Positions 31,555 through 40,590 of a stretch of 51,960 nt of DNA are shown here, in pieces. The stretch is from JBDUCV01 sp040003255 (lineage in GTDB: Bacteria > Actinomycetota > Actinomycetes > Mycobacteriales > Jatrophihabitantaceae), in assembly GCA_040003255.1 (NCBI GenBank), contig JBDUCV010000006.1, positions 1-51,960 on the forward strand, in the 5' to 3' direction. The notes under the pieces are model-generated. The model did no database searches, had not been told where the DNA came from, and worked only from the letters and a program-made list of their open reading frames with translations. A program made the translations under genes and the position numbers. Position 1 is the stretch's first letter. The number at the start of each line of letters is the position of its first letter.

Positions 31555-33387
31555 TCAGAAGGCGTTCTCGGCGAGATCCATTAGGGCGTTGTCGGTGGAT
31601 TCGACCACGACCCTGCGGCCGGCCAGCTCCGGCAGGACGGTCATTGCGAAGAACCGGGCGACGGCGGGTTTGCCCTGGTAGAACGCTCGGTCGGCGGCAG
31701 ACAGGGAGTTCTCGTCCAACCGGGTGAACGCGGCCGCCGCCTGCCGCAGCAGCAGATAGCCGACCATAAGGTCGCCGGCGCTCAGCAGCAACCGGGTGGT
31801 GTTCTGGCCGACCTTGTAGAGGTTGCGGACATCGTCCTGGCTACTGGTCAGCTGACTGACCATCGCGGCAACCATGCCGGCGAGGTGCTCCAATGCGTTC
31901 GCGACGGCCTCACGCTCCTCCTTCAGCCGCCCCTCGTGCTCGATCGAGGTCAGGAAGGCGGCGATCTCCGCCGAGAGTGCGCCGAGCGCCGCGCCGTTGT
32001 TGCGGACGATCTTGCGGAAGAAGAAGTCCTGGCCCTGGATGGCGGTTGTGCCCTCGTACAACGTGTCGATCTTGGCGTCGCGGACGTACTGCTCGAGCGG
32101 GTAGTCCTGCAGGTAGCCAGAGCCACCGAAGGTCTGCAGCGCCTGCGCAAGTTGGTCGTAGGACCGCTCCGACCCTGCGCCCTTCACGATCGGCAGCAAC
32201 AGGTCGTTGACCCCATCGGCCAGCGCGTCGTGCTCCCCGGCGTGCTCGGCGAGCAAGATCTTGTCCTGCCAGCCCGCGGTGTAGAGGACGAGGGAGCGCA
32301 GTCCCTCGGCGTAGGCCTTGTTCAGCATCAGGCTGCGGCGCACATCAGGGTGATGAATGATCGTGACGCGTGGCGCGCTTTTGTCGCCCGCATGGATCAG
32401 ATCCGCCGATTGCACCCGGACCTTGGCGAAGGCGAGCGCGTTGAGGTACCCGGTCGACAGGGTGGCGATCGCCTTCGTGCCCACCATCATCCGGGCGTGC
32501 TCGATCAACTGGAACATCTGCGCGATGCCGTCGTGCACGTCACCGACCAGCCAGCCCACGGCCGGTTTCTGCTCGCCGAAACGCAGCTCGCATGTGGTCG
32601 ATGCCTTCAGCCCCATCTTGTGCTCGAGATTGGTGACGTAGACGCCGTTGCGCTCGCCTAATTCGCCGGTCTCGACGTCGACATGGAACTTTGGGACGAC
32701 GAACAGCGACAAGCCCTTGGAGCCGGGGACCGCACCCTCGGGACGAGCCAACACCAGATGGACGATGTTCTCGGTGAGGTCCTGCTCAGCGGACGTGATG
32801 AACCGCTTGACCCCCTTGATGTGCCAGGTGCCGTCGGGCTGCTCGATCGCCTTGCTGCGCCCAGCCCCCACGTCGGAGCCGGCGTCCGGCTCGGTCAACA
32901 CCATGGTTGAGCCCCAGCCCTTGTCGACCATCAATCGGGCCAGTTTCTGCTGCTGTTCGTTGCCGTTGCGATAGAGGATGCTGGCGAACGGGGGGCCGGC
33001 CATGTACATGTGCAGCGCCGGATTCGCGCCAAGCACCTGCTCGGCAATTGCCCACACCAGGGCACGCGGGACGATCTGACCGCCGAGCTCGGGCAGCGAC
33101 TCCAGCCGCCACCATTCGGCCTCGCGTAAGGCGCGCCAGGACTTCTTCAGGGACTCGGGCAACGTCACCGAGCTAGTCGCGGCGTCGAAGACGGGGGGGT
33201 TTCGATCGGCATCGGCGAAAGACTCGGCCAGTGGCCCCTCGGCCAGCCGCGCGACCTCGGACAGAATGCTTCGAGCGGTGCCTTCGTCCAGGTCGGCGAA
33301 CGGACCGGTGCCGAGCACTCGGTCGGTGCCGAGGACCTCAAACAGATTGAACTCGATATCGCGGACGTTGCTCTTGTAGTGGCCCAT
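31555..33387 (-). CDS. Acyl-CoA dehydrogenase
   Basis: The 610-aa FAD enzyme catalyses the first step of beta-oxidation. The N-terminal helical domain is followed by the FAD-binding middle domain with TMVLTEPDAGSDVGAGRSKA and HIKGVKRFITSAEQDL, then the C-terminal domain with GGSGYLQDYPLEQYVRDAKI and YEGTTAIQGQDFFFRKI, which carries the catalytic-base Glu. At about 610 aa it belongs to the long, three-domain bacterial FadE group, not the 380-aa short type. AGGAGC lies about 9 nt before ATG 33387. Two TTACTnnnnAGTAA operators lie 49-86 bp upstream, suggesting TetR-type control. Chain-length specificity is unknown. Confidence 0.92.
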   Translation of the reverse strand: MGHYKSNVRDIEFNLFEVLGTDRVLGTGPFADLDEGTARSILSEVARLAEGPLAESFADADRNPPVFDAATSSVTLPESLKKSWRALREAEWWRLESLPELGGQIVPRALVWAIAEQVLGANPALHMYMAGPPFASILYRNGNEQQQKLARLMVDKGWGSTMVLTEPDAGSDVGAGRSKAIEQPDGTWHIKGVKRFITSAEQDLTENIVHLVLARPEGAVPGSKGLSLFVVPKFHVDVETGELGERNGVYVTNLEHKMGLKASTTCELRFGEQKPAVGWLVGDVHDGIAQMFQLIEHARMMVGTKAIATLSTGYLNALAFAKVRVQSADLIHAGDKSAPRVTIIHHPDVRRSLMLNKAYAEGLRSLVLYTAGWQDKILLAEHAGEHDALADGVNDLLLPIVKGAGSERSYDQLAQALQTFGGSGYLQDYPLEQYVRDAKIDTLYEGTTAIQGQDFFFRKIVRNNGAALGALSAEIAAFLTSIEHEGRLKEEREAVANALEHLAGMVAAMVSQLTSSQDDVRNLYKVGQNTTRLLLSAGDLMVGYLLLRQAAAAFTRLDENSLSAADRAFYQGKPAVARFFAMTVLPELAGRRVVVESTDNALMDLAENAF

Positions 33388-33435
33388 CGCCGGTTGCTCC
33401 TGCTCGGTTTGGCCGCCAGCGCGGGTTGGACATCT

Positions 33436-33451
33436 GTTACTAGCTAGTAAC
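33436..33451. promoter_or_regulatory. Operator 1 upstream of the acyl-CoA dehydrogenase
   Basis: GTTACTAGCTAGTAAC is a perfect 16-bp palindrome 49 bp upstream of the start codon. It shares the frame TTACTnnnnAGTAA with operator 2. Confidence 0.7.
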
Positions 33452-33459
33452 CAAGCATA

Positions 33460-33473
33460 TTACTCACCAGTAA
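33460..33473. promoter_or_regulatory. Operator 2 upstream of the acyl-CoA dehydrogenase
   Basis: TTACT-CACC-AGTAA has the same 5-bp arms and 4-nt spacing as operator 1. The two centres are 23 bp apart, about two helical turns, so paired dimers could bind the same face of the DNA. Confidence 0.65.
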
Positions 33474-33490
33474 CCTCCGCAAGAGGCGAC

Positions 33491-33570
33491 GCGCCGAGGC
33501 GCAAGGTCAGCCGCCGAGGCGCAGGGTCAGCCGCCGAGGCGCAGGGTCAGCCGCCGAGGCGCAGGGTCAG
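33491..33570. repeat. Four tandem copies of a 20-bp unit at the pckG 3' end
   Basis: The unit CCGCCGAGGCGCAGGGTCAG repeats at 33511, 33531 and 33551, with a slightly diverged copy at 33491. The stop codon of pckG lies at 33547-33549, so the last codons plus stop have been duplicated repeatedly downstream of the gene. The 20-bp period is not a multiple of three. Confidence 0.9.
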
Positions 33571-35403
33571 CGCATCGAGCTCGTCGCGCAGCGACGTCGG
33601 CAGTTGGCCGCCGATCTTGGTGAACCAGTCCGCGATGGCTGGCAGCTCGGCCCGCCACTCGTCGACGTCCACCCGTACCGCCGCGGCCAGCTGGTCCGGA
33701 TCGAGATCCAATCCGTTGAGGTCGAGCGCGTCGGCCGCGGGAACCCGTCCGATCGGCGTATCGCGCGCGGCTGCCCAGCCGTCGATGCGGGCGAGTGCCC
33801 AGGTCAGCACCCGGATGTTTTCCCCGTACCCCGGCCACAGGAACTTGCCGTCGGCGGAGCGGCGGAACCAATTGACGTAGAAGATCTTGGGCAGCTTCAT
33901 CGCATCGGCGCCCTTGCCGACCTCGATCCAGTGCGCGAAGTAGTCACCGGCGTGGTAACCGAGGAACGGCAGCATGGCCATCGGATCGCGGCGCACGACC
34001 CCGACCGCACCGGTGGCCGCCGCAGTGGTCTCCGATGAAAGCGTCGCGCCGAGAAACACCCCGTGCTGCCAGTCACGCGCCTCGGTCACGAGCGGGACGG
34101 TGTCGCGCCGCCGTCCCCCGAAGAAGATCGCATCGAGCGGAACGCCGCGCGGGTCTTCCCATTCCGGGGCGACGATCGGGCACTGCGCGAGCGGCGTGCA
34201 GAAGCGCGAGTTCGGATGCGCGGCCGGTTCGCCCGCCGAGGGGAGCTTGCCACCTGAGATGTCGACCCCGGTCGGCGTCCAGGACCGGCCTTTCCAGTCG
34301 GTGAGTTGCGCCGGGGGCTCATCGGTCATTCCCTCCCACCAGATGTCTCCGTCGTCGGTGAGCGCCACGTTGGTGAAGATCGAATTACCCTCGGCGATGG
34401 TGCGCATCGCGTTGGGGTTTGTGTGCCAACCGGTGCCGGGAGCCACCCCGAACAGCCCGTTCTCCGGATTGACCGCATACAGCCGGCCGTCCTCGCCAAT
34501 GCGCAGCCAGGCGATGTCGTCGCCGAGCGTTTCGACCCGCCAGCCGGGCAGCGTCGGCTCGAGCATGGCGAGGTTGGTCTTGCCGCAGGCAGACGGGAAC
34601 GCCGCGGCGATGTAGTACGTCTTGTGCGCCGGCGAAGTCAGCTTGGCGATAAGCATGTGCTCGGCAAGCCAGCCCTCGTCGCGCGCCTTGACCGACGCGA
34701 TCCGCAGCGAGTAACACTTCTTGCCCAGCAGGGCGTTGCCGCCGTAGCCCGAGCCGTAGGACCAGATCAGCCGCTCCTCGGGAAAGTGCACGATGTACTT
34801 GGTTTCGTTGCACGGCCATGGCGAATCGGGTGCTTCGGGCGAGTCGAGGGGGGCGCCGACGCTGTGCAGGCCAGGCACAAACTCTGCTTCGTCGCCGAAC
34901 TTTTCCAGCGCGCGGGAGCCACACCTGGTCATGATGTGCATCGACGCCACGACGTAGGGCGAGTCGGTGAGCTCGACGCCCAGCAGTGGCTGGTCGGCAC
35001 TGAGTGGACCCATGCAATAGGGGATGACGTACATCGTCCGCCCGCGCATCGAGCCGCGGAATCGCTCGGTGAGCACGGCCTTCATGTCGTCGGGGTCCAT
35101 CCAGTTGTTGGTGGGCCCCGCGTCGCGCTGATCGCGGCTGCAGATGAACGTGCGGTCCTCGACGCGAGCGACGTCGGTCGGGTCGGACCTGCACCAGAAC
35201 GAGTTCGGCTTCTTGGTCGGGTCCAGGCGGGTGAACGTGCCGGCCGCCACCAGCTCGTCGGTGATCCGGGTCCACTCCTCGGCCGACCCGTCGACCCAGA
35301 CGACGCGCTCAGGCTGGGTCAGCGCTGCCATTTCGCGCACCCAGGCAAGCAGCCCGCCGTGCGTGGTGGGGGCTTGATCCAGATCAACAACGGTGCTGCT
35401 CAT
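33547..35403 (-). CDS. pckG: Phosphoenolpyruvate carboxykinase (GTP)
   Basis: This cytosolic gluconeogenic enzyme interconverts oxaloacetate and GTP with PEP, GDP and CO2. The 618-aa length fits the GTP-class family (mycobacterial about 606). Landmarks are RTMYVIPYCMGPL, the kinase-1a P-loop AAFPSACGKTNLAML, kinase-2 LGDDIAWL, YAVNPENGLFGVAPGT and the C-terminal nucleotide segment NWFRRSADGKFLWPGYGEN. ATG 35403 has a GAGGAG ribosome binding site and begins MSSTVVDLDQ. The C-terminus LTLRLGG is encoded within the first unit of a 20-bp tandem repeat. Confidence 0.96.
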   Translation of the reverse strand: MSSTVVDLDQAPTTHGGLLAWVREMAALTQPERVVWVDGSAEEWTRITDELVAAGTFTRLDPTKKPNSFWCRSDPTDVARVEDRTFICSRDQRDAGPTNNWMDPDDMKAVLTERFRGSMRGRTMYVIPYCMGPLSADQPLLGVELTDSPYVVASMHIMTRCGSRALEKFGDEAEFVPGLHSVGAPLDSPEAPDSPWPCNETKYIVHFPEERLIWSYGSGYGGNALLGKKCYSLRIASVKARDEGWLAEHMLIAKLTSPAHKTYYIAAAFPSACGKTNLAMLEPTLPGWRVETLGDDIAWLRIGEDGRLYAVNPENGLFGVAPGTGWHTNPNAMRTIAEGNSIFTNVALTDDGDIWWEGMTDEPPAQLTDWKGRSWTPTGVDISGGKLPSAGEPAAHPNSRFCTPLAQCPIVAPEWEDPRGVPLDAIFFGGRRRDTVPLVTEARDWQHGVFLGATLSSETTAAATGAVGVVRRDPMAMLPFLGYHAGDYFAHWIEVGKGADAMKLPKIFYVNWFRRSADGKFLWPGYGENIRVLTWALARIDGWAAARDTPIGRVPAADALDLNGLDLDPDQLAAAVRVDVDEWRAELPAIADWFTKIGGQLPTSLRDELDALTLRLGG

Positions 35404-35547
35404 AGTGAATCTCCTCGCCAGTCGCCATTGACTGTGGTGCGGTGGCGCGCCGGTACCGCGCCCCGGGGGATTCACTTGAGGGTATCTGGTGCAACCGCTT
35501 TCGAATGTTGCCGGGTGCCGCGGCGCCGATCACAAGGCTCCGGGCAG

Positions 35548-36969
35548 CTAAGACGCCTGACTGACCGTCGACATGTTGAAATCGGCAATCCGGACTGGCG
35601 GCATCGCGGTGCGGGTGAAGTAGTCGTTCCATTCGCGGGGCAGCGTTTGCTCGGTGCGGCCCACGTCGGTGATCCGATCGAGAAGACCGATCGGTGATTC
35701 GTTGAAGCGGAAGTTGTTGACGGCACCACGCACCTGGCCGTTCTCGATCAGGTAGACGCCATCGCGGGTCAGCCCGGTGAGCAGCAGGGTTTGCGGATCG
35801 ACTTCGCGGATGTACCACAGGCAGGTCAGCAGCAGTCCCCGCTCGGTCGCGGCGATCATGTCGTCCAGCGACGCTGACCCGCCGCCGTCCAGGATGAGGT
35901 TGCCGACCAGCGGGCGTGGCTCGGCACCGGTCCTGGCCGCCCACGCGCGGGTCCGCACCAGGTCGTTCAGCGTGCCTTCTTTCAGCCACTCGGTGGCAGC
36001 CACCGGGGCACCGTTGTCGAAGACGGACTGCAGGCCAGCTTCGGACGCGGTGACGATCTCGAACGGCGCGCATTCCAGTCCCGGCGCGGCCGGGTCGGAT
36101 CGCAGGGTCAACGGCAGTGATGCCAGTCGCTGACCGATCCGGGTACCCCCGGCGCTGCCCGCGAACACGTTGCGCCCTTCCTCGGCGTCGCGGGCGGAGG
36201 CGGTCCAGTAGGCGTAGATCATCAGATCGGCAATCGCCCCAGGCGGCAGGATCGTCTCGTAGCGCCCGGCGGGCAGGTCGATGCGGGTGGCCGCCCAGTC
36301 GAGCCGGGTGTGCAGGCCATCGGTCAGTGAGGCGACGTCGACGTCGGTGAAATCACGCGCCTGTACGCCGGCCCACGCCGACCGGTCGAGGTCGGCGGAC
36401 TTCGCGTTTAGCTCAAGCCGGCCGGCCGGTTGGTCGAAGCGTCGACGCAGTCCGGTCGAGGAGCCGAGGAAAGTCGAGGTCAGTTGGTGCTCGGCGAATC
36501 CGAAGAGCAGCCGATCGGCCTTGGCAGCGCGCTGAAACGCGGCGCCGAGTTCCGGGGCGAACGACTCGAAGACCTCGACCTTGGTAGCCCGCGGTGCCTC
36601 CTGCCAGTCGCCCCCGCCCGCCTGCCAATCGCCGCCTCCAGCGTCCGTCCCGGGCGCCGAGTTTGGCCCGACCAGGGGCGCGGCATCGTCGGCCGGGGGT
36701 GCGATGCGCGCTGCTGCGTCGCTTGCCCGAACCAGCTCGGACAGCTCCTCGGCGGTGGTCACCGAGCGGGTAACCACTCCCGCGCTCGCGCCGTTCGGCC
36801 CGTCGACGGTGGAGATCACGGTGATGGACCGCGACGTCATCTGCCCGTTAGTGGTCAGCCGGTTGTTGGCGAAGCGCAGGTTCGTCTCGGTGTGCTCGGC
36901 GGCGACGACGACGCAGCCGTCTGTGGTGGATGCGGCGAGCGCCTGCTCGACCAGCTGCTGGACCTGCAT
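35548..36969 (-). CDS. tldE: TldE/PmbA family metallopeptidase partner
   Basis: This is the 473-aa partner of TldD. In characterised systems TldD and TldE form a heterodimeric protease with the active site in TldD, degrading unfolded peptides or maturing RiPP leaders. TldE family regions are visible: VVVAAEHTETNLRFANNRLT at the N-terminus, RIDLPAGRYETILPPGAIAD, and the C-terminal NLILDGGGSASLDDMI and TGLTRDGVYLIENGQVRGAV. It lacks an HExxxH motif, as expected. A small duplication, GGGDWQAGGGDWQ, sits in a loop near residue 115. The start lies 1 nt after the tldD stop (TGA-T-ATG). Confidence 0.85.
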   Translation of the reverse strand: MQVQQLVEQALAASTTDGCVVVAAEHTETNLRFANNRLTTNGQMTSRSITVISTVDGPNGASAGVVTRSVTTAEELSELVRASDAAARIAPPADDAAPLVGPNSAPGTDAGGGDWQAGGGDWQEAPRATKVEVFESFAPELGAAFQRAAKADRLLFGFAEHQLTSTFLGSSTGLRRRFDQPAGRLELNAKSADLDRSAWAGVQARDFTDVDVASLTDGLHTRLDWAATRIDLPAGRYETILPPGAIADLMIYAYWTASARDAEEGRNVFAGSAGGTRIGQRLASLPLTLRSDPAAPGLECAPFEIVTASEAGLQSVFDNGAPVAATEWLKEGTLNDLVRTRAWAARTGAEPRPLVGNLILDGGGSASLDDMIAATERGLLLTCLWYIREVDPQTLLLTGLTRDGVYLIENGQVRGAVNNFRFNESPIGLLDRITDVGRTEQTLPREWNDYFTRTAMPPVRIADFNMSTVSQAS

Positions 36970-36970
36970 A

Positions 36971-38476
36971 TCAGCGACCACCCTCGGCAACGGTGTTGAG
37001 CACGTTGACATCGCGAAACAACGCCGCGGGGCAACCGTGCGACACGGCGGCGACCTGGCCGGGCTGACCCTTGCCGCAGTTGAACGCCCCACCCAGGACG
37101 TAGGTCTGCGGGCCACCGACGGCCTGCATCGAGCCCCAGAAGTCGGTGGTGGTCGCCTGGTAGGCGACATCGCGCAGTTGGCCGGTCAGCTTGCCGTCCT
37201 CGATCCGGAAGAACCGCTGGCCGGTGAACTGGAAGTTGTAGCGCTGCATATCGATGGACCACGATCGATCCCCGACGATGTAGATGCCTCGGTCGACGTT
37301 GCCGATCAGTTCCTCGGTGCTCGGCCCGTCCGGCGCGGCACGCAGCGAGACGTTCGCCATTCGCTGCAGCGGGATGTGCCCCGACGAGTCGGCGAACGCG
37401 CATCCGTTGCTGCGTCCGAAGCCGTTCGCCTGCGCCATCTGCCGATTGAGCTGATAACCGACGAGCGTGCCGTCGCGAACGATGTCGAACTGCCCGGTAG
37501 CGACACCCTCGTCGTCGTAGCCGATGCTGGCGAGTCCATGCTCGACGGTGCGGTCACCGGTGACGTGCATAGCCGGGTTGCCGTACTGCAAGGCGTTGAG
37601 CTTGTCGAGGGTGGCGAAGGATGTGCCCGCGTAGGCGGCCTCGTACCCGAGCGCGCGATCGAGCTCGGTCGCGTGGCCGATCGACTCGTGAATGGTGAGC
37701 CACAGGTTCGACGGGTCGATGACCAAGTCGTAACGGCCGGCCTCGACGCTTGGCGCCTTGACGTGCTCGCTGAGCAGATCGGGCAGCTCGGCGATCTCGG
37801 CGTCGAAGTCCCAGCCGGTGCCGGTCAGGTACTCCCAACCGCGCCCGACGGGAGGCGCGATCGTGCGCATGGAGGAGAAGCTGCCGGCGCCGCGATCGAC
37901 ATGCACGGCGGTGAACTGCGGATGCAGGCGGATCCGCTGCTGGGTGGTGATCGTGCCCGCGGTGTCGGCGTAGAACTTGTTCTCGAGCACCTGCACCAGA
38001 TGCGCGTCGACGTGGTCTACCCCGTTCGAGCCCAGCAGCCGCTCGGACAGCTCGGTCAACCGGCCGACCCGATCGGATTCCACCACCTCGAACGGGTTGC
38101 GTTCATACGACGACACCCACACCACGTCCGGGTACACAGGTTCGGCAGCCAGTACCACCGGATCGTCACCGAGTACCCGGCTGACCCGGGCCGTCGCCAC
38201 CGCCTGCTCGGCCAGCCGCGCCGCACCGTCCGGCGTGCGATCGATGCCGCTGGCGAATCCCCACGCGCCGCCGTGGATCACCCGGACGGCAAGGCCGAGG
38301 TCTTCGGAATCGGTGCTCGAGTCGAGCTTCGCGTCGCGCAGGCTGAGCATGCCGACCCGAATCCGTTCGAGCCGGAAGTCCGCGTGTTCGGCGTTTAACT
38401 CGCGGGCGCGGCCGATCGCCGCGTCGGCAAGAGCACGGGCTGGCAATGCAAGGAAGGACGGATCGAGCTCAGGCAT
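36971..38476 (-). CDS. tldD: TldD family metallopeptidase
   Basis: The 501-aa zinc protease subunit carries the TldD motif IHESIGHATELDRALGYE (HExxxH, residues ~265), and the C-terminal GGAFNCGKGQPGQVAAVSHG bearing the conserved Cys ligand. Other landmarks are RVIHGGAWGFASG and NGFGRSNGCAFADSSGHIP. It probably pairs with the adjacent TldE to form a chamber that digests extended peptides. It lies 66 bp downstream of the lipoprotein metallopeptidase gene on the same strand. No RiPP precursor or modifying enzyme is recognisable nearby, so a general peptide-processing role is more likely. Confidence 0.9.
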   Translation of the reverse strand: MPELDPSFLALPARALADAAIGRARELNAEHADFRLERIRVGMLSLRDAKLDSSTDSEDLGLAVRVIHGGAWGFASGIDRTPDGAARLAEQAVATARVSRVLGDDPVVLAAEPVYPDVVWVSSYERNPFEVVESDRVGRLTELSERLLGSNGVDHVDAHLVQVLENKFYADTAGTITTQQRIRLHPQFTAVHVDRGAGSFSSMRTIAPPVGRGWEYLTGTGWDFDAEIAELPDLLSEHVKAPSVEAGRYDLVIDPSNLWLTIHESIGHATELDRALGYEAAYAGTSFATLDKLNALQYGNPAMHVTGDRTVEHGLASIGYDDEGVATGQFDIVRDGTLVGYQLNRQMAQANGFGRSNGCAFADSSGHIPLQRMANVSLRAAPDGPSTEELIGNVDRGIYIVGDRSWSIDMQRYNFQFTGQRFFRIEDGKLTGQLRDVAYQATTTDFWGSMQAVGGPQTYVLGGAFNCGKGQPGQVAAVSHGCPAALFRDVNVLNTVAEGGR

Positions 38477-38542
38477 CGGCCAACCGTATCTGTCGGCGCC
38501 GACACGACGTGAGCAGGCTGAGACGCCGGCTCCCGCACCGCG

Positions 38543-39940
38543 TCAGCAGGCTGAAAGGCCGGTGAAGTAGCCCTTGGTGAAGGAGTTGATGCGCTGCAGG
38601 CCATTCGTCCCCCGGCCGCCGAACGCCTGGTCGGTGCTGACCAAGGTCATCACGGCGGTGGACGCCTCATCCATGTCCGGTGGAGAGAGGGCGAAGCCGG
38701 TGGCCTGGGGGTCGTTGACCGCGGCGGTGTAGGAACCGGAGTAGCAGCTCGCCGCCAGAAGCGCCGGCTGATCATCCTGCGATCGACCGAACAGCTGGTG
38801 ACGCACGGCCATCCCCCACCCGTAGGTGAATAACGTCCCCAGCGCGTAGTCGCCGAAGCCGTAGGCGCGTTCGGCGATGCTGCGGCTGTAGTAGACGGTG
38901 TTGTCGTCGGGGCAGTAGCCGAACTCACTTTTTGCCGACTGCGCGCCGCACTTCGGGTGTGCCGCCTCGGCGATCGTGACGTCCTGCCAGCTCTTGCCGA
39001 TCGACTGGGCCGCCTTCTTCCAGAAGGTGTTGAGGCTCGGTTGCAGGCCGCCGCCGCCGAGATTGCCTGCCTGCGGGGTAGCCGGGTCGAGCACCTTGTC
39101 GAGGGGTTGATTGCCGCCGGCATCGCGGTCCTGGTCGGAGGTGAAATCGCGCTCGGTGAGCGGACGGTGCAGCCAGTTGTCGTTGTAGCAGAACGCGGCG
39201 CCGTTGGTGATGCCGTCGGAGAATGCGCTGAGTCGGTCGAAGCCGTTGCCGTGCGACCCCCGGTCGTTGGCACTGTGGCTCGTCGGGTCACGCAGCTGGA
39301 TGTACCCGGTGAGCACCGTGTCGAGGTCGTTCGGGGTGACCCGCGTGTGCGGCGCCTTGTCCTGCAGCGCGGCCGCGGTGAACGCCCCAGCCGCACAGTC
39401 AGCCTGGGTTTCCTTGACGATGGACGGATATCGACGAATGGTGCCCAGTCGGTACTGGACGGCGTGACCGAACTCGTGCGCAAACACGGCCGCTACGAAG
39501 TAGGTGCCGAACTTCTTGGCCAGGTTAGGAATGAAACCGACCCGGTCGTACGCGATGGAGTCATCGAGCGAGCAGAAAAAGGCGTTGTTCTTGATCGCCT
39601 TGACGCCGACTGCGACGAGACACGCGTTCTGCCTGACAGCGGCCGTCGGTGCGGCGTCGTCGACGGAATAGATCTTGCCCTTGAGCGGCGGCAGCGGCTG
39701 CCCGGCCGACACGAGCGGATACTGCATGGACCAGAACGCGGTGACGTCCGCGATCGCGTTCTTGGCCAGCCGATCGAAGTCCGTATCAGCGTCGCCAACG
39801 ACTTGAAGAGTGGCGTTCGACGACATCGCCGGGATGAACCGCTTGCCGCTGCCGGTGACCGTCGCACTGCAACCAGCGACAAGGAGGCCTACTGCGATAA
39901 ATGCCAGGGTGCGGACCCGGCAGCGATCGCGCAGTCGCAT
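38543..39940 (-). CDS. Lipoprotein neutral zinc metallopeptidase
   Basis: This predicted extracytoplasmic lipoprotein of 465 aa begins MRLRDRCRVRTLAFIAVGLL with lipobox VAGC near residue 23. The catalytic motif is FAHEFGHAVQYR (HExxH, residues ~165), followed by the downstream zinc Glu in VKETQADCAAGAF, as in putative neutral zinc metallopeptidases (YpfJ-like). It has several Cys residues that could form disulfides outside the cell (FCSLDD, FCYNDN, KCGAQ, YCPDD). ATG 39940 has GAGGAA 5 nt upstream. The substrate is unknown; it may share a transcript with tldD/tldE. Confidence 0.87.
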   Translation of the reverse strand: MRLRDRCRVRTLAFIAVGLLVAGCSATVTGSGKRFIPAMSSNATLQVVGDADTDFDRLAKNAIADVTAFWSMQYPLVSAGQPLPPLKGKIYSVDDAAPTAAVRQNACLVAVGVKAIKNNAFFCSLDDSIAYDRVGFIPNLAKKFGTYFVAAVFAHEFGHAVQYRLGTIRRYPSIVKETQADCAAGAFTAAALQDKAPHTRVTPNDLDTVLTGYIQLRDPTSHSANDRGSHGNGFDRLSAFSDGITNGAAFCYNDNWLHRPLTERDFTSDQDRDAGGNQPLDKVLDPATPQAGNLGGGGLQPSLNTFWKKAAQSIGKSWQDVTIAEAAHPKCGAQSAKSEFGYCPDDNTVYYSRSIAERAYGFGDYALGTLFTYGWGMAVRHQLFGRSQDDQPALLAASCYSGSYTAAVNDPQATGFALSPPDMDEASTAVMTLVSTDQAFGGRGTNGLQRINSFTKGYFTGLSAC

Positions 39941-40035
39941 GGATTCCTCGCCAGATCTTCCGTCCGGGCCGATACCGCACTGTAGTTCGAGACGACCGGA
40001 GCAGCGCAGGCGAAGTCCGCGTCGAGGGGCCCTGG

Positions 40036-40131
40036 TCAGCGCAGCGCGATCAGGGTGCCGACCGCGAATCCGGCCGCGAGGAGCCACAGCAGCGTGGGTG
40101 CGCTGGCGATCAGTCGAGATAGCCGGTTCAT
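40036..40131 (-). CDS. 31-aa single-span membrane peptide
   Basis: A tiny frame encodes a basic start MNRLSRLIASAP, one hydrophobic helix TLLWLLAAGFAVGTLIAL and a final Arg. Its ATG overlaps the Rieske gene stop as ATGA, so ribosomes finishing the Rieske gene could reinitiate here. The charge pattern predicts an inside-out single helix. Small single-helix subunits are common in cytochrome complexes, which fits the two upstream genes. The ORF is short and could be fortuitous, but the coupling and composition favour a real gene. Confidence 0.55.
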   Translation of the reverse strand: MNRLSRLIASAPTLLWLLAAGFAVGTLIALR

Positions 40132-40577
40132 GACCTGTAGATGCTCCCTGCTCGGACGACCACCGGGGTCGACGCCAGCGCCCGCCTTGCGGGTCCGCTG
40201 ATGACTGCTCCAGTGGTCGCGTCGAACATGCTGCCGTGACACGGACAGTCGATCGTTCCGGCTGCCACGGCGTCGACGGTGCAGCCCTGATGCGTACACA
40301 GTGCCGAGAACGCGTGGATATCGTCGGTCGTGGTTCGGGTGAGCACAATCGCCTCGCGACTCAGAATCAACCCGCCGCCGCGCGGCACCTGGTCAACGGA
40401 GGCCAGCAGGCCCCCGGTCTGGCCGGGCGTCGGCCCGTACGCATTGGCGGCCGTGGTCCCCGGCTTCGCTCGGGCGGCCGCGCTGTTGCGTGCGACGAGA
40501 TAGCCGGCGACGCCACCGAGCAGGGAGACGAGCGACCCGCGCAACGCCGCGCGGCGGGAGAGGACGCGCTCGGGCAT
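40128..40577 (-). CDS. Rieske (2Fe-2S) protein
   Basis: The 149-aa protein has an N-terminal twin-arginine-like signal/anchor SRRAALRGSLVSLLGGVAGY, a Pro/Gly/Thr linker, and a Rieske domain with both cluster-binding boxes: CTHQGC (Cys-x-His) and CPCHGSMFD (Cys-x2-His), spaced as in the family. It would sit on the outer face of the membrane and carry one electron. Upstream is a cytochrome-b-like membrane protein (13-bp gap); downstream, the 31-aa peptide overlaps its stop. It is far shorter than the QcrA subunit of bc1 complexes. Confidence 0.9.
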   Translation of the reverse strand: MPERVLSRRAALRGSLVSLLGGVAGYLVARNSAAARAKPGTTAANAYGPTPGQTGGLLASVDQVPRGGGLILSREAIVLTRTTTDDIHAFSALCTHQGCTVDAVAAGTIDCPCHGSMFDATTGAVISGPARRALASTPVVVRAGSIYRS

Positions 40578-40590
40578 CAGGACTCCAGGA

